Notes: generated by a model not told the origin, from the letters alone. 64,000 nt of DNA from Gnomoniopsis sp. IMI 355080 (GCA_027946555.1 JAPEVC010000151.1:1-64000); one strand, 5' to 3'; positions 42,200 to 56,641 are shown, counted from the first letter of the stretch. Numbers and translations: made by a program.

Positions 42200-45100
42200 T
42201 ATTGACGGTGATATGGTTCGTTTCTGATGAGGGTAAATTAGGTTCTGAGAATATTGCTTCGTGAAGCGGTGAGGTTATGAGATTGGGGGCTATGTGCTGA
42301 AATTTTGTGGATATCTTCTCAAGTAGGGTAGTCCTAAAACAAAGGGAGAATTTTATCACATATACTCTGCCAGCCCGAATTTTTTTTATAAGCTGTTGAA
42401 TTCATGGTGGCCAACATGTGCCGCAGGTTCTTTGTTAACGGATATCGTGGCTTGCAGATCAGCTTGACGATGTGCGTCTATGTCTCAATTTCGTACACAG
42501 CGTTCCATTCCATATTATATGTGGCTATGATCTCGTGTGGATTTCGTGAATAAATGACTTCTCGAAAGAGATGCTTTTTTTATTCCTTCATTCCATACGT
42601 ATATTGCTCAGTTGCACTGTGGTCAGCTATGTTCCTGGCTGATAAGGAGACAGGGGCAAACCCAGTGGCAGTTTTCGATGGATCAGTTGTCATTAAATGT
42701 GCAAGACAGAAGCAAAATTTGTGCTGAGACTTGAATATGCTTGCAGACTTAAACCAAGGGGAATTGGACTGTTTGACCAGCAGACTTTTGCGTCTGTATC
42801 GTGGCACCAAGTTTAACAACGCCCTGGGTCATCGAGAGGAGTCATCTTAGGACAGTGGGATCCGGAAACTTTCGTGTTCCCGCAAAAAGAAAAAGACATA
42901 CTCAATACAATTGACCAAGCAGTTATAAGTTCTATGAGGGTCAAAGAACTAAAACAACTCACGAAAATACCATATTTCAGCTACAGGCCGAGACCTAGTG
43001 ACGGCGAAAGTTAAATAGCCAGTAGAGATAGATAATGCCAACTCCCATTGTTGGTCACACTAAATTTAATGTGTTTGCGGGTGATATTAAGGACATGAGT
43101 GTATGTAAAGCGATTGATATGCGGCCAGTGTATTTAGCTGATCAGGCTAAGGGGACCTTTACTTATTGTAATATCCTTATAGACGTAGATGTGTGCACAA
43201 AGGAGAAGCCGAGGGTTGCGCTTTAGCAATCACTATATTTCTATATGTTTTAATAAAAAAATCAGGAAGCAACTGGGACAACTGAGTAGAGGTCGATATC
43301 TTAAGAAATCCCTCTGATATAATATTCTTATCGCCGCGTAGAAGTGAGAACAGAGTACTCCTTAGTCTAGCGCTCTGGTATTTTTTTTTTTTTTTAACTC
43401 TAATAGACTGAGTATTCTGGGAATTTAGCTGAAATTGCTACTATTATCCAGGGAAATTCTCAAGCTGATGATCCATAGAAAGACGAGAATAGCAAGATCA
43501 CATAAAGGTCTCGCCTTATGGACAGGCCGATCGGGCATAAAGCCGGACGGTGCGTTTATCGCAAGACACACCCATTATACACTCACCATTATCTGGGCGC
43601 CGAAGGCGTTAGAAAGCCGCCGAGACTCGGTGGCGCCAGGCGATGTCTTTTAGGTTGTGATCCATAGTGAGCGTGCCGGACAGCTACGGTATCAGGACCT
43701 CAGGAGGCTTGAATATTTACTACCACTCTACGTGTATGCTAAACAAGGCCGTGCAGGACCCACGCAAGCCACAGACCAAAAACGATGTCGATGACGCAGC
43801 TATCAGCTGCGAGCGAGGGTCAAGGCGACAAGCTATAGGCCTTCAGCTCGTGCTTTCACTTCTTCGGCTACAATGCGTATTTTGACAACTTAGGCCGGGA
43901 GGTTCAGCGCTGGGAGAAGCTTGCTTGGATTTTGGACATATAAGTAGTTTGGAGTGCGCCGGCGACTTGTATTTGACCCTCGACCTCTGCCCTGGTATTT
44001 GCCCATGCGCTGCGTCCTCTACCACGGGCTATAAGGTCCGTGAGCAGACAGTACCCGGCGCTGGCGAGCCTGTTGGATTGGCAAGTGATGTGGAGGGCTC
44101 GGAAAGTGCTGCTTTTTTTCCAATATCGTTTGTCGAATGCAGAATAACGCTGTCGGTGATCCTCTAGCTACTGTATTAAGATGATCTGCTACAGGCTTGT
44201 CGAAGCGTTCCATCGCTTCCGCAGGATTGTATATAACTTAAAAGTTGTGCTTCTCACCATACCGTAGATGAGAAGCCGCACGCTCGTTGCCGTCCTACCC
44301 TCTTTTCAGGACCCATCACCAGCAGGATCTTGATTTCTTCGCTATAGGTAGAGGTGCAAGTGCAGGTCTAGTTGAAGATGCGGGTGCCAGCTGCAGGTGC
44401 TGAATCCAGGCGTAGATGCAAGTATAAATATCTGTCCGAAAGAGGAAAGCCTGTGAGAATGGTAAGCCCGTAAAACACGACTGGACAAGGGATCAGACAC
44501 CATTATGTTATTCGTCTCGATCAATGTCTAGATACTGCAACCGTCGTTCGCCGAGAGACGACACGCATCCGCGGACTCGCGTCGAGGAGGGTACAAACCC
44601 TTTGATCTATTTGATCCAGGAGTTCCTTGGACATGGATGGCAAAAAGATCGAATCTCCCCTTCCTTCCTCTCATAGAAAGAATATAACGCAAAGCTTGTA
44701 ATGACAAATAGCACAAGATATTTCCTTAGTATTTTCAGCCAGCCAATCAATTGTCGACCTGCGTCATTCAAATAACTGGCTCCACCAGGCTTGCTTTTGG
44801 GGGGGGAAAAAATAAAAAAAATCCGGCCTGCACGCCGTTTGGCATATAACTTAGACAGTACCGCACATCCATTGTCCTCCAGCCCACCATAGGTAACTCT
44901 CAACCATTTTCACCAATCAAGGATATGCCTTCGGCGCAGCTATCTTTGAAGCACACAGCACTCAAGTCCTTATTTTGGATTTAAATCGTCTCTTATAAGA
45001 GGGTCACGCGGCGTGCATCAACGTCGAGTTAAGAGCCCTTACACTTACTGAAAAGAATTCAAGATCGAAGAGGAAGCTAAAAGGGCCCAGGAGTTCTATT

Positions 45101-46198
45101 ACCGATGATTATCCAGAGATCGGCAAGGCGAGGCTCGACCTTTATTGTTCTGCTATCCTTTTGCTTTGGCCTCATTTCTAACCGAAGCTTGCTCTGACCG
45201 AATTTTATCTTGCTTATTCCCCCTGACGCATATATAATAATCCGGCTAACGAGATGCCCTGTAAACCAACCAATTTCTCAGCAGAATCTATTTTCTCTGC
45301 TATATATCTGCATCTTCATCCTGCTGCTGTTGCCGCCGACGTCGTCGAGGAGGCACTTGGAAACTCGGAGGCAGAGCCAGAAATCTGCGTTGACGCCAGT
45401 CAACTCGCACACGATCATGGGCTGCTCGCGCCTCCCGGAGTGTAGAGATCCTCCGTCTAGGGGCGATCTGAATGTGATCCCTGCCCAAGTATCTTGGGAC
45501 GGGTGGGATGTCTACACGAAGCCCGAGTGTTTGCGCCCGCAAACGCCACCGGTAAGACCGTGAATTCTCCGGCTTGGTGCGAATGCTCGGGGCGGGCTGT
45601 CGCAAGACTGATGGGGCTCGTATGTAAAGTCCTAGACTAATTGCCCGAAGTCGCCAACGAGGCTGGCGAGGTTTTTCCTGGTATGGTCGCATGCTCCTTG
45701 AGTGTGCTCAAGTGGTTCCAGATCCCCGGGTAGTTTTATGATGATTTTCGCGAGAAATTCGAAAGTAGTATAGCTTAGACAAATGGAAAGCCTATCTTTG
45801 GCATTCCTAAGGCCTGAGATTGCTATTGCTATCTGGTAATAAATACTGCTACAGATCACTTGAAACATATGCTACGAGGTACGTCTTTGTCCAATGTCAG
45901 GCTCTGGTCCTTTTTCTTATTACAAAGAACTTCCCCTGACGAGGATATAATACGTATTGTGAAATACAATACGTTATATTGTAACAAAGCAGAGCAGGGA
46001 TGCTGAACATTTTTCTTGAAGTATAAAGCCACTGAGCTTAAACACTCACAATATGGCTTATAGTCCACGCAACATAGCAAAGTCTTAGCAGAGTTCTGAT
46101 AGCCTCCTTAAGCTTGTCACTCGTGCTGTTTCCGCCCGCCAGGCTCAGTTGCGTTCTTAAGCGGTTGCTAAAGATTTAGCAAGACTGCTGAGCTCTCC
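42200..46198. other. 4-kb gene-poor region
   Basis: Only short frames, none with features. Several tracts are AT-rich (43220-43400, 45950-46000), with T14 near 43381. A short imperfect repeat of 'gatgcgggtgc/agatgcaagt' type lies at 44345-44425. Looks like decayed repetitive DNA. Confidence 0.4.
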
Positions 46199-47041
46199 TC
46201 ACACTGCATCGCTACCATGTTGGACTTCTACGAGCATTTCTGCTTTCAGTATATCCATCGAGTGATTTATGGTCTGGACCTCCTCTTTCATCTCAGTCCG
46301 TACTTGCTCTCTGTCGCTGCGAATATCGACCAGCCACTCGTCTCTGGTTAGATCGCTTAGCTTAGGCTTCTTTGGCAACCCGTTTGAGACCAGGGTAGTG
46401 GACGTCCCCACAAACAAGCCGTCCGCCTCGCCCTCGTCCCCTACTGCACTGCTATATGTGAAAAGCTCTGAGAAGAAGCTGTCTGTCTTGTCTCCTGCCC
46501 CGCCTGCTGGTGTGAGTCCCGTGGCCACTGCTAAAACTGTCCCGATTAACTGAATAGATATACAATCTCTGGACCTCTCTGTTGTAGCCGACGAAGGCGG
46601 TGGCGGGGCACATAGTGTTGATAGCGTCGGTGTGGCTTCTAAGCGCAACTGAGCCGCGGATGTTGGAGCTAGGGACAGCGGCGTCACACATCTACTCCTG
46701 AGGCCCGTTCTAGCCACATGCTTCGTAAGGTTAGTCTCTGCAGTGGCCGACGAGGATCGAGACGGGGCCGATAGCGCTGGTGGAGCCGGGGAGGCTCGTT
46801 GTGGAGGAGACCCAGGGGCATTTACAGCCACCACCTTACAAACGCTGAGTATTTCTGCAGCCATATCCGAGGTGGATTTTAGTGCAGCGGACGACGACCC
46901 TGGTGTTGGGGAAGTTGACCCTCGGGTTAGCTCCAGGGAGGTCTGGCACGCGGCATCAAATAGCGTGAGCGGCGAGATCAGGGGCACATTCAGACCTGGC
47001 TCATGACCTATCGGAATGCAGTGTGCTAGCATACAGGTCAA
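46199..47041 (-). CDS. hypothetical Ser/Ala/Pro-rich protein
   Basis: An open frame of 280 residues. The first two thirds are Ala/Ser/Pro/Thr-rich and low-complexity. The end (KPKLSDLTRDEWLVDIRSDREQVRTEM, then VQTINHSMDILKAEMLVEVQ) looks like a short coiled coil. No family recognised. Open length and composition alone make it weak; a mobile-element Gag-like fragment is one option. Confidence 0.3.
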   Translation of the reverse strand: MTCMLAHCIPIGHEPGLNVPLISPLTLFDAACQTSLELTRGSTSPTPGSSSAALKSTSDMAAEILSVCKVVAVNAPGSPPQRASPAPPALSAPSRSSSATAETNLTKHVARTGLRSRCVTPLSLAPTSAAQLRLEATPTLSTLCAPPPPSSATTERSRDCISIQLIGTVLAVATGLTPAGGAGDKTDSFFSELFTYSSAVGDEGEADGLFVGTSTTLVSNGLPKKPKLSDLTRDEWLVDIRSDREQVRTEMKEEVQTINHSMDILKAEMLVEVQHGSDAV

Positions 47042-50000
47042 TCAAGAGAGGTTGATGCAATATCTTGCTGCTATTCTCGGTTGCGGCGAGAGGTGACGGA
47101 CGCGGCCCGAGTCAATGTGATGGATCAGAGTTCCGTTCTGTTTTGGCTCAACCCAAAACGAGCTAATTCCATAGTCATTCTGTTGAGCTGAATGAAATCA
47201 TTGGTTGTTATTAGCGCTGTCGTCGCTGTTATTGGCTTTCGTCTTGTTAATATGAGCGATGACGAGTCGGTGATATCCAGCCATACTGGCCAGCCTCATT
47301 GGTCAAATGAAACTTCACACACTTGGGCAGTCGGCCTCCACAAACCCGGTGCAGGCAAAAGCTCACATATCCATCCCATTGACATGGACCTCACCGAAGA
47401 CGGAGATGAGGATGAGGCGGTTGTTCCTTTTGAACAGGGAAGCCTCGCGGAGGGCGCCCCTTACAGAATGTGACTACATATTGTGGCGCAGCGACAACTC
47501 ATTTGTGATACTGAAAATCGTGATAGGCACGGCAATGACGTATTTAATGGAGATGACGGAAAGGCTCATAGTGGACAAAACCGACCATGCATGAATCTCT
47601 GCGAATGCTCTCAAACGTGAACTTGGGCATGCTCGTCCCGATGCTACGAACGTGTCCTTTTCTCCTCTTTGTCGTCCAAATCTCCGATTTTCACCATGAT
47701 ATCCTCTAAATTCATCAGATTTGCAGGATTTGGCTTCAAATCGAGTTAGGATATACTGCCTCAGCATTTATCTCGATGATCACTGACGCAACGCACCGCA
47801 CCGCACCGCACCGCTAACCCAGGTCACAGCTCCTTGAACGTTCTGTCCGACGCATGGCCACAGGCTTACCTGTTAAGCAGTTAGCTAGGTAGGGCTTCTC
47901 CGCCATCTCACTTGTGCCTCCGCCGGCAACAGTAGAGGCGACGGCAGCCACGCCGGTTGGCACCTCGGTTGGATTTGTGACTGGCTATATTGGAGTGACA
48001 CCCGAAGCCGGCGCAGTGAGCTTCTCTTCCAGCATAAGTGACAAGAGCTTCGTCGCAGCAGAAGTTTCCTATAATTCAGGCTCTAAATGAGGTTCTATGT
48101 CGTCGCCTCGTCGGCGTCATCAACACAACAAAACTCACTTAAGTGCCATTTGACTTGCGCCTGAAAGTATTATATGTAATACGTGCTGGCTGGATTATTG
48201 TAAAGGAGTTGTCGGCCACTTTCCGGACTGAATTCAGTCGTTATATACCATGCAAATCGTATAGGCAGCCCTATAAAAGCTTCCATTGGTGTGTGGAAGA
48301 ATTCCTCCCGGGGGTGAGTGAGGCTTGCTGGGGAAGAGTTCGAGCTGTGAGATATAGTACCCCAATCTTGTCCACACTCTCCCTTCTAGCTTGCAGTGGA
48401 AGAAAAAGTTCACTTTCTTTACACAAGTTATAAGATAAATTTACCTCGTCATAAGTTTCTTAAGAAGCTCCCGCGTCTACAAGTCCAGCTGAATAATGAA
48501 CGGGCTATCAGAGAAAAGCGCCGTGTAACCGCGCCGCACCGCGGGTCGATTTCCAGAATAGGCGGATACAGCATTCTAGCCCTTCACCGGGCTCAAACTA
48601 GTCCAGACATCAGAAGTTTCTAAGACACTGATCAACTTTATGTGGGATCTACGCATCCTGGACTGCGGTGGTCAGCAAAGCACTATAATTATGCGACGGT
48701 TTCGTCAGCATGCGGGCTATAGACGGCTTCAGCGACCAGGAGATACTTTGACGCTTGATACAGCGGGTGTCAACGCCATGACTAGCTGGCAACCTTGGAG
48801 TCGCGTAGTTTTTCCAGTCAACCCTGTTTCCAACCAAGCTAATATCCCTGAACATGCCTCAGACGATCCAAAAGGTAGTAGTCGCTTTGGCCACCTATTC
48901 CTTGGACGATCCTCACATGGCTAAGTAGCACGAGCGACTTGTACATCTCGGTTGGGAGGGCCAAAGAAAGCTAATTAATCGTAGAAGAGGACCACGAGCA
49001 TAGTTTCCATCTCTGGAGCTCGTTCTTGTGATGCCTGCGCCAGGTCTAGGCACAAAGAGAGTCCCCATTCCGACAGATCCTATAGAGCACGTAGAGCAGT
49101 AGCGTGCGGCGAAGCCGTCTCCCACACACGCATGCCGTTGATTAACAAGATGTTGAAAGGCATGGCAATAGTATTAACAGGTAAGTCGGTTAGAGGACGA
49201 CGCCGCAGTGGAGGGCAATTTTATGGCAGATAGGTTCTTCAAGAAAAAGCATATCCTGATGAAAAGTGAGATAAAGACATAAACACCGACTTTATATTCA
49301 GCAAAGCATGTTTCTATCATAAATACGCTCCGTGGCTTGTACTGCTACCGAGTAATTCAAGGCAGACACGGATGCCTTCGTTTAGCTATGTACTGTGCTT
49401 GATATCCGCAAGATGATGTGCTATTTCGAAGTATCGTCTGGATAGAGGCGCTAATTCCAGTAACTGTTCCTTACACGAAGAGTTATGCTTGTTATTCTTA
49501 TCATTATAATCGTCAGCAGCTACAATTTGAAGCCGCTGGGAGCATGTAATCCATCTGGGATAGCGGTATTGATGCGAGCGGGGCAACCCGAATGAATATC
49601 TTGTGGGGGTGCATTTCAAATCTCTATTTGATCCGTAAGGTTGAAGGGCCAGTGCAGGTTGTATAAGGCTGAATGTTCCACTCGCCCGTGAGCTCATCGA
49701 AAATTGAACGATTTGCAGTCGTGGTCGACGAATACATTCCATGCTGCGGCCATAATTAGGTCTAATTCTAGACACAGGTCCTGCGTAATAGCTTTGGCAA
49801 GGCGGATTATCATATTGTTGATACTGCGGAAGCTTGCATATTGCTGCCGAAACTGAGACGCCTTGCCTATGTAATCACACTGTTTGTCTGCTCCTCCCCG
49901 GGCCTTTATGCTCACTCAAGATGTCATCGGAATGAACACGACGTATACTTCGGATACCCCTCGATAACCCAGTCAAGTCCCAGGCTCTTAAGGCTCTATA

Positions 50001-50563
50001 TATATATATATATATCGAGGACAATACTCTGCAGATCCTAGAGCACGGCGTCCATGCAGATTTCTGTAGTGCGACTAATAGCTGTATTAATGGAGAGATC
50101 GAATATGGGGGGTATGTGAAGGGGGGCTGCTGGGAATATTTGCCCAGGTTTAGGTTAAGTATAATTTCGAGCAGGCCTTAGGCTCGCCGAGGTAGTGCCC
50201 CTACGCATAATGCCGTTAAGAGTACAATGCTTGGCATCGACATAATGTCAGTCAGGTACAAAGTATAAACAGAATAGGAAAAAATCGGTATATGGAATTA
50301 TGGGAGCAGCACAGGGTACTTGTATTCGAGGCTTGTACTAGATCCATACTCACAGAGAAACCACCTGGGCATGTAGCGCACAGTACACACAACAGGCTGA
50401 TAAGCCCACACTTTGATCAAGGTTTTTCTGGGAACTTTCCAACATTGTCATTGATTCCAAACCGCAACCGTCATTTTTGCTCCTTTTTCTTCTCTCACTC
50501 TTTTTTTTTTTTTTTTTTTTTTTTTGCCCCTCCCTCATCCCAACGGCGAGGCCCCAATCAGCT
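47042..50563. other. gene-poor region
   Basis: No ORF with features. Contains a CGCAC microsatellite (47791-47813), a (TA) run near 49998, and a run of about 23 T near 50502. Confidence 0.4.
47791..47813 (+). repeat. (CGCAC)4 microsatellite
   Basis: Pentanucleotide repeat, about four copies. Confidence 0.85.
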
Positions 50564-51857
50564 TCAATACCATTTATCCCTCATGTAGGCCTTGATGTTC
50601 TCATCCAACCCGTCCCGATTCTGCCGAGCCAACTTTTCAAGAATCTTCGATACCTCAGCAAGCCTCAGGTGCATATCATCCACCTCGTCCCAATAATCTT
50701 GAGCTGACTGTTCGGCCTCAGCCTTGTCTTTTAATGCCTTCGCCGCCTCATCGTCTTTTGGCTTCTTTATCTTCCGGAAATGCTCCCGCGCTACCTCCAC
50801 TTCACCCTGGTGCTTGTTTAGTTGTTGACGCAGCTTATTCATTTGGATGTGGAAGCTTGCAAATTCCGCCTTGTGCAAGGCGCGCGTTTCGCTGTTCCGG
50901 GAGACCACCTTGTTATACTCGTCTTTATAGTCGTCGCGCTCTTTAGCTGTGGCGGTTTGCATTTGATGGGCGAGGGCTTGAGTTCGTTGGGCTTTTGTAA
51001 GGGCTGCTGTAAACTGGGATAGGTGCCATTGGAGGTGGGTGCGATAAGCCGGATTATCCAGGAGCAGATCTTCGTGAATTTGATAACTGGCGTCTATCAG
51101 GACAAGAGCCTGGGACTAGTGAGACCGACATTGTGATTGAGCAGGTGTGGAATCAATGTCGTCGAAGCGGGGAGACTCTTCCGACAGGGGCGACAGAGTA
51201 AGCGGAGATGTCAAGATTTGCACTTTTCCGCTCTTCAAATCGAGGGAAAGAGGCCTTGTCGGAATAAGAGGGGGTGTGTCTGGAGGCGCTCGTGTTCGAG
51301 GCTGCTTTCCTCCTCTTCAAACGTTGAACCCGCCGCTCTGCTGCCCTCGCTGTGGCTGTCACTATTGCTAGTACTTCTGCTTCTCCTTCTGTTCTCGCTT
51401 GCATAACCACCCTCACGCAAATCTTTCACATCATTTCGCAGCTCGTCGGAATGCGCCTCGGCCATAGTCAACCTGGCCTGCAAATCCACTTTCTCGCGAT
51501 AATGTTTCCTGCATTGTCCTTGGAATTCTGTGCGACAACGGCTGACATTTCGGCGAGGACATCGGATGAACGTCGAAGATCATTTTGATGATAGCAAACT
51601 TGAGTCATTGTTTGTGAAATACGGGATGGTGTTGGCGCGGTCAGCGATGATGGTAAGGTTGTGTTGCTTGTTTGTTTGTGTTCTACCAATGCTTGTTTAC
51701 ATTCGAGAGATTTGGTTGGCAAAGTATTCCGGGGTTGTACTATATTATATGGAAAGTTAATAATGGCAGATCGGATCATGAAGATGCACGATGGAGCATA
51801 ACAGTGCTGGTCGAAGCAATTCTTGCAATATATCAAGCAGGGACTTGAATTTCTCAT
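50564..51857 (-). pseudogene. coiled-coil protein gene, apparently broken
   Basis: The 3' part (51116-50564) is a long charged frame: ALVLIDASYQIHEDLLLDNP, then heptad-rich stretches such as MNKLRQQLNKHQGEVEVAREHF and LRLAEVSKILEKLARQN to the stop. It predicts a coiled coil. Upstream, frames with SEESPRFDDIDSTPAQSQ and DLQARLTMAEAHSDELRNDVKDL continue the same character, but they are separated by a TAG at 51117-51119 and a frame change near 51240. No intron reconciles them simply. The family is unknown; it may be a decayed Gag-like or structural protein. Confidence 0.4.
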
Positions 51858-52624
51858 AGCCTGAAGTCAAATGACCGAATTATGCTACACAGCCTCCAAT
51901 CAATACGCAACTTCTAAGACTACTCTCCTCCCAGATACCTAGCCATTTGCTGTCGAGCTACAGTATCCAAGCTGCAAGGCTCAAGCTGCAGGTTACAGAT
52001 TACAGCTCTGTCCCGTTTCCTTTTGTATTGGTCCATGGCTTTGCTGGAGCAGTGATCACTTCGGCGAAGCTGGTTTGAAATTGAAAGATTGGTGCAGACT
52101 TTCGTCTATTTATTAGACCTTCAATTGGGGGACCAGAAACGTGTCCTCTGACCCAATGCCAGTTACAGCAACTACATTAGCTACGTTCCACAACTTTTGG
52201 ATAGTGGAGAGCGGCAGGGAGGATGCAGTGTCATTCACAGCCATTACTTGCTGATAAATGAGTGATGGGAGCATTTTATCTTGTTTGCATACAACTTGAA
52301 GTTGAGAGTGGAGTCTGTTATAAATCATGCGATCATCCCCAGCCATGGAGGTACGTAACAACTTCATAAATCGTCGTGAGGTACAGAGATTCTTGAGTCA
52401 TTACCCCAAGTCCAAAACGTTCTTTTTCCTTAGTTGTTCACGGCCTGTTCGTCCACTCACCGACCTTTGGTAAACATAAAGCCTCCTACTCTAACATTTG
52501 CCGTGGTCATCGCCATTTCCGATTTCATCGCCAAATAGTTGAACTGCCTGGCCTTTTGTATGCCCTCTCCCCGAGACAGGGCCCTTCAAATCTCCAACAC
52601 GTCGTTGGCGAAGGCATGAGCGGG
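51858..52624. other. intergenic region, nothing recognised
   Basis: No ORF with features on either strand. Confidence 0.35.
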
Positions 52625-53543
52625 TCACTGAGCGGCACGCTCTCCATACTCTCTAGGAACTTCCTCTAGGACATAGCCTGGAGCCAGGTGCTGCTGCTGG
52701 GGTCTAGGTCGGGCACAGGGAGCGGGATGGTCAGGCCAGAACGGTTGCTGTTGGTGTCGGGGGGCCCCGAATTGCTGCTGCGGTTGGTGTGGGGGAGGAC
52801 GAGGTGGCTGAGACATAGCATGGGTAGGAGGCACATGGGTCTGGGAAGGCCGTTGAGGTTCAGGACGCGGCACTGGCGTCCATGGGAGACCTTGTGCCAG
52901 TCGGAAATACTCAATGAAGCACCCTCTCAACTGTGGTGGACCCTGGTCTATGCTGCGACGGGCAGTGTCGATGTCGTTCCTCATGGCGTTCCTCATGAGG
53001 ATATCATAGAGCTCGTTTCTGCGAGCGATCTAGCTGTCGTGTCAGGGGAGAGTCTGAGAGAGAGGAGGCCTGAAGACTTACACGCTGGGCCTTCATGTAC
53101 TGATCCAACGGCGGCGCCCTGCCGCAAATATAGCAATCCACCCACATTATGAACGCTTCAGGATCAGCCTCATAGTGATACACCATACACCACTCGTAAT
53201 GCGGGCTTTTCTTTGGCAAATCTCGGCGGTACACCAGCGCGCCCTCAGCCATCTCATGCCGTGTCGGCATCAGATGCGATGCCAGTACGCCTTACCATTG
53301 GCGCAGGTCTTCAAGGATTATGTTGTAGACTGTATTAAAGAAGTCTTGTCCGTTCTCACATATCGATTCGTAGAAGCCTATGTGTATCAACAGCTCCCTC
53401 ATCTCGGCGATATTGTTGTCGGCGGCAACCTGACGATATGTGCGTCGTAGGCGAGGCAGGTCGTCAGGGAGTAGCCTGCGATGAGCGCAGAACTCAAAAC
53501 CGCGTGCGATTGTCTCGACGTCAAACACGTTGATGGCATTCAT
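52625..53543 (-). CDS. hypothetical protein with Pro/Gln-rich tail
   Basis: A three-exon model (53543-53296, 53205-53082, 53029-52625) closes in frame at 258 residues. The first exon reads MNAINVFDVETIARGFEF and continues helical and acidic. The second has HYEWCMVYHYEADPEAFIMW and CYICGRAPPLDQY. The third has RRNELYDILMRNAMRNDIDTA, followed by a Pro/Gln-rich tail (about residues 180-250). The first intron acceptor (aaaag) is weak, which lowers confidence. I recognise no family; the CxxC and low-complexity tail are not diagnostic. Confidence 0.4.
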
Positions 53544-56500
53544 GAAAGGGCTGTGAAAAAAGGATTATAGTCAGCCTACAAGTCATCATCATGCTCACGA
53601 GCCAATTTTATACTACACATACCGGACGCGCAGGTGTAAGCTCAACTCTGTTGTGTGCCATGACTTTTGCCAGGTTGCTTGGACAGGACGGGCCTGTACA
53701 GCAGCTCGTGGGTTATGAGTCTTCTGTAGTGGAAAGAGCTTGCAGGTCAGAAAGAACGGACAGACACAGCAGAACGGGTCAACAAATAATCAGAACTGGT
53801 GACGAAGAAGAGGCAAGATGATAGACCGGGCGGCGGAACGACCTTGTATCTGCCCAGGTGGATCTATCAGTTCCTCGAAGCAGTGCGTGACAGACGCCCT
53901 GTGCAGCAGCCATGTAAATAAGCTCAAGCCAGACGATGAAGCCTCCTAAAGAGAAGTCCTGGAAGAGTTTCACAAGGCACTCACCGTACGCGGGCGTAGA
54001 TTATTACATGTACTTAGGTAGTCGAGCCGCAAGCGCAGCCCGCCAAGTTCCATTTCCTTTCATCACTTTTCAAATCCTTTTCCAACATCAAACCAAAGAG
54101 AAGAAGAAGAAAATGAAGAGAAAAAAACAGTTGAAAGTTCCACACATAATTCTGCAAGCCGATTCAAGAGCTGGCATTGCATATTCGCATTCAATTGCAC
54201 GCAAACAAACGAACCAGAAGTCTGGCTGCAAAGATGAGTATGAAGGACAACTCACCACAGATAAGTTTACACATGACATTTTCCCTATCACTACGAAACC
54301 ACACTGACACGACGCCAGATGGTCTGCAACCGATCCGTCGCCGAACTCTTGCACGGCAGCGGGTCTATTCGCTGGTGCGAACTCAGCGTGCGGTACATGA
54401 AGCAGACGCTCGCAATACTACCAACTCACGCCCAGCAAATCCCTTGACCGCTAGCTGCGACAACACTCCCACTATTCAGTGCGAGACAATCTTCAACCTT
54501 CTCTGCCGCCATATTAATTGTTGGCACCCTTCCGATCCACAGTTCCACGCCATCGTCTACCCACCTGACGCATCCAAACAAAACGTCGCAGCAAAACCTC
54601 AACAAGCTTGACCGTGACGGCATCATGATTATCTACCGCCTACCCTTCAAAGCAGGCAAGGTAGTCTACTGGCCGCCATTTACACGTGCATGGTCTACTG
54701 AAAACTGGAATGCATTGTGTGATGTCCCAAATGTCCAGGCCAAGGAGGCGGAGGAGCAGACCTTGCGCATGGCCCTGGGTGCCGTCGCTGAGGGCGGCAA
54801 GGTGTTTGAGCAGGTTCTTGGCCGCGGCAGGGACTCGGCAGGGTCTGCCTCTGTTGTTGTTGTCTTCACGCACGACGGTACGCACAGCTGGTGATGCTAC
54901 TCCCACTACTTTCCACCCGGAACACTGCTCCAGCGGCATCACACTTGACTGCTTTTCTGGCAACCCACTCCTCGGACTTTTGCTGGGGGCTGTTTAGGTG
55001 GTCTGTCGTCTGAAGTGTGTCAAGGGTATGCCTGTACCTGCATCAGTGCAGGTACCCCTGCACCCTGAAAGGCACTGAGAGCCCCTGAAGGCTGCAAGAG
55101 TACAGAGTAGAGCCCGTTTCCAACCTTGAAAGTTACTTACTTACCTAAGAAAGCATTCCAGCTCTGATAGTTCAATTTCTTGCGGCCAAGTCTTGTCGAA
55201 CACTGGTCTTGCATATACAATTTCGTTTCGCCCATTCTTGATTCTAGATCCCACATCTACCTTCTACCACCTATATAATGTATGTCAGCTGGGTAGCATA
55301 CTTGGAATTGAGCTCGTGTTATGACAAAAGTCCAAAGTTCGAAGTTGCGGGGCCGCCTATTGAACAACCTAAACGTTTCTCTCATACTCGACTCAACCTT
55401 TGATGCACCGACTACCGGCATTCTAGAGCATTTCTCAGGATACATCAATAGTTCACTGCTACTCTACCAGCGTGGGAGATGTGGGTGTGGCTCAATCCCG
55501 CCGGTTGCCAGCATGCGAATCTTGTATTTTATTTCCAGCCCCGGGGAATCGAATTGTTACCCCGCATTGCTACCCCGCCATTCGTAGTCCATCAACCCAT
55601 GTCTGTAGCCCCTCGCCCGGCGGGACAAAACGGGTTGCTTACCCCACTCATAGGATCGGTGTTCAGATGTGGACTGGGGCAACTGAGATAATAATGACGA
55701 CAACTTTGGCAAACCGCGACTCGACGCGCATATGAAATTAGAGTACCTACCTAAGCGCATACCCAGATAGGTAAGTACTGTTCCGCACCCCAGGGGAGTG
55801 TGGCATAGGTACAAGGCTGAGCCAAGGCTGAAGTTGAGGCTGAACCTTAATTCAACCTCAAGTCATTCTCAAACCCCACTCATAGACAGACTACACAATA
55901 ATAAAAGCCTGCTTCTCCGTCACCGTTTCACGCTGAAGATGGCATTAAGTACAATTTTAGTCATCCAACCTGCTCCATTTTCAGTTATGCTGACTAAAGA
56001 TGATTTGGACTTTGTATGGGCCTAAGCTGTGTCGTTGGGCAGGTGGTGCAGGTGCCAGGTGGTAATGATCCTGGGATGGCAGCAAAGGCTGAGAGCTGGG
56101 TGCTGGGTGCAGGAGGTATGATGTAATTGAGGTCTGCAGACCACATCGCACCTGCAAGTTGCAATGTCAGTCTCTCTAAAGGTACCTCGTACCTGCATAT
56201 CCTAAGGTGCCGCCGGTCTCTCCCCCAACCAAACCTTGTCACAGGCACAACACAGGTACCAACAAGCAAACTTGATTGACTGTTGCTATGGGCCCACGTG
56301 CACACGCCATTGCTGTTCTGGAACTTGCACGCCAACTGCTTTGATGCCTCTTTTTCCTTTTTTTTTTTCTCGCCATACACAACAGAACTCTACATCTCGG
56401 TTTTGCATCAACAGCAGCCACAACACCAACACCACCGTCAACCAACTTGCCCAAGTCCCTTCTCCACCCTCTCATACTTTTATCCATTGCACTGCCATCT

Positions 56501-56570
56501 TCATCTTCTCACCCCGAATGAGCTCGACCAAACGGCCAGATACAACAGCGACCACGCCACCAGTCCTCTC
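53544..56570. other. gene-poor region
   Basis: Short frames only. One plus-strand frame (54625-54894) contains MALGAVAEGGKVFEQVLGRG but no recognised domain. From about 55.8 kb the plus strand becomes pyrimidine- and CA-rich. Confidence 0.35.
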
Positions 56571-56641
56571 CACACGCACACACGCACACACGCACACACG
56601 CACACACGCACACACGCACACACGCACACACGCACACACGC
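56571..56641 (+). repeat. (ACACACGC)n microsatellite
   Basis: About nine tandem 8-bp units. All three plus frames through it are open, which explains the spurious His/Thr/Arg ORFs there. Confidence 0.95.
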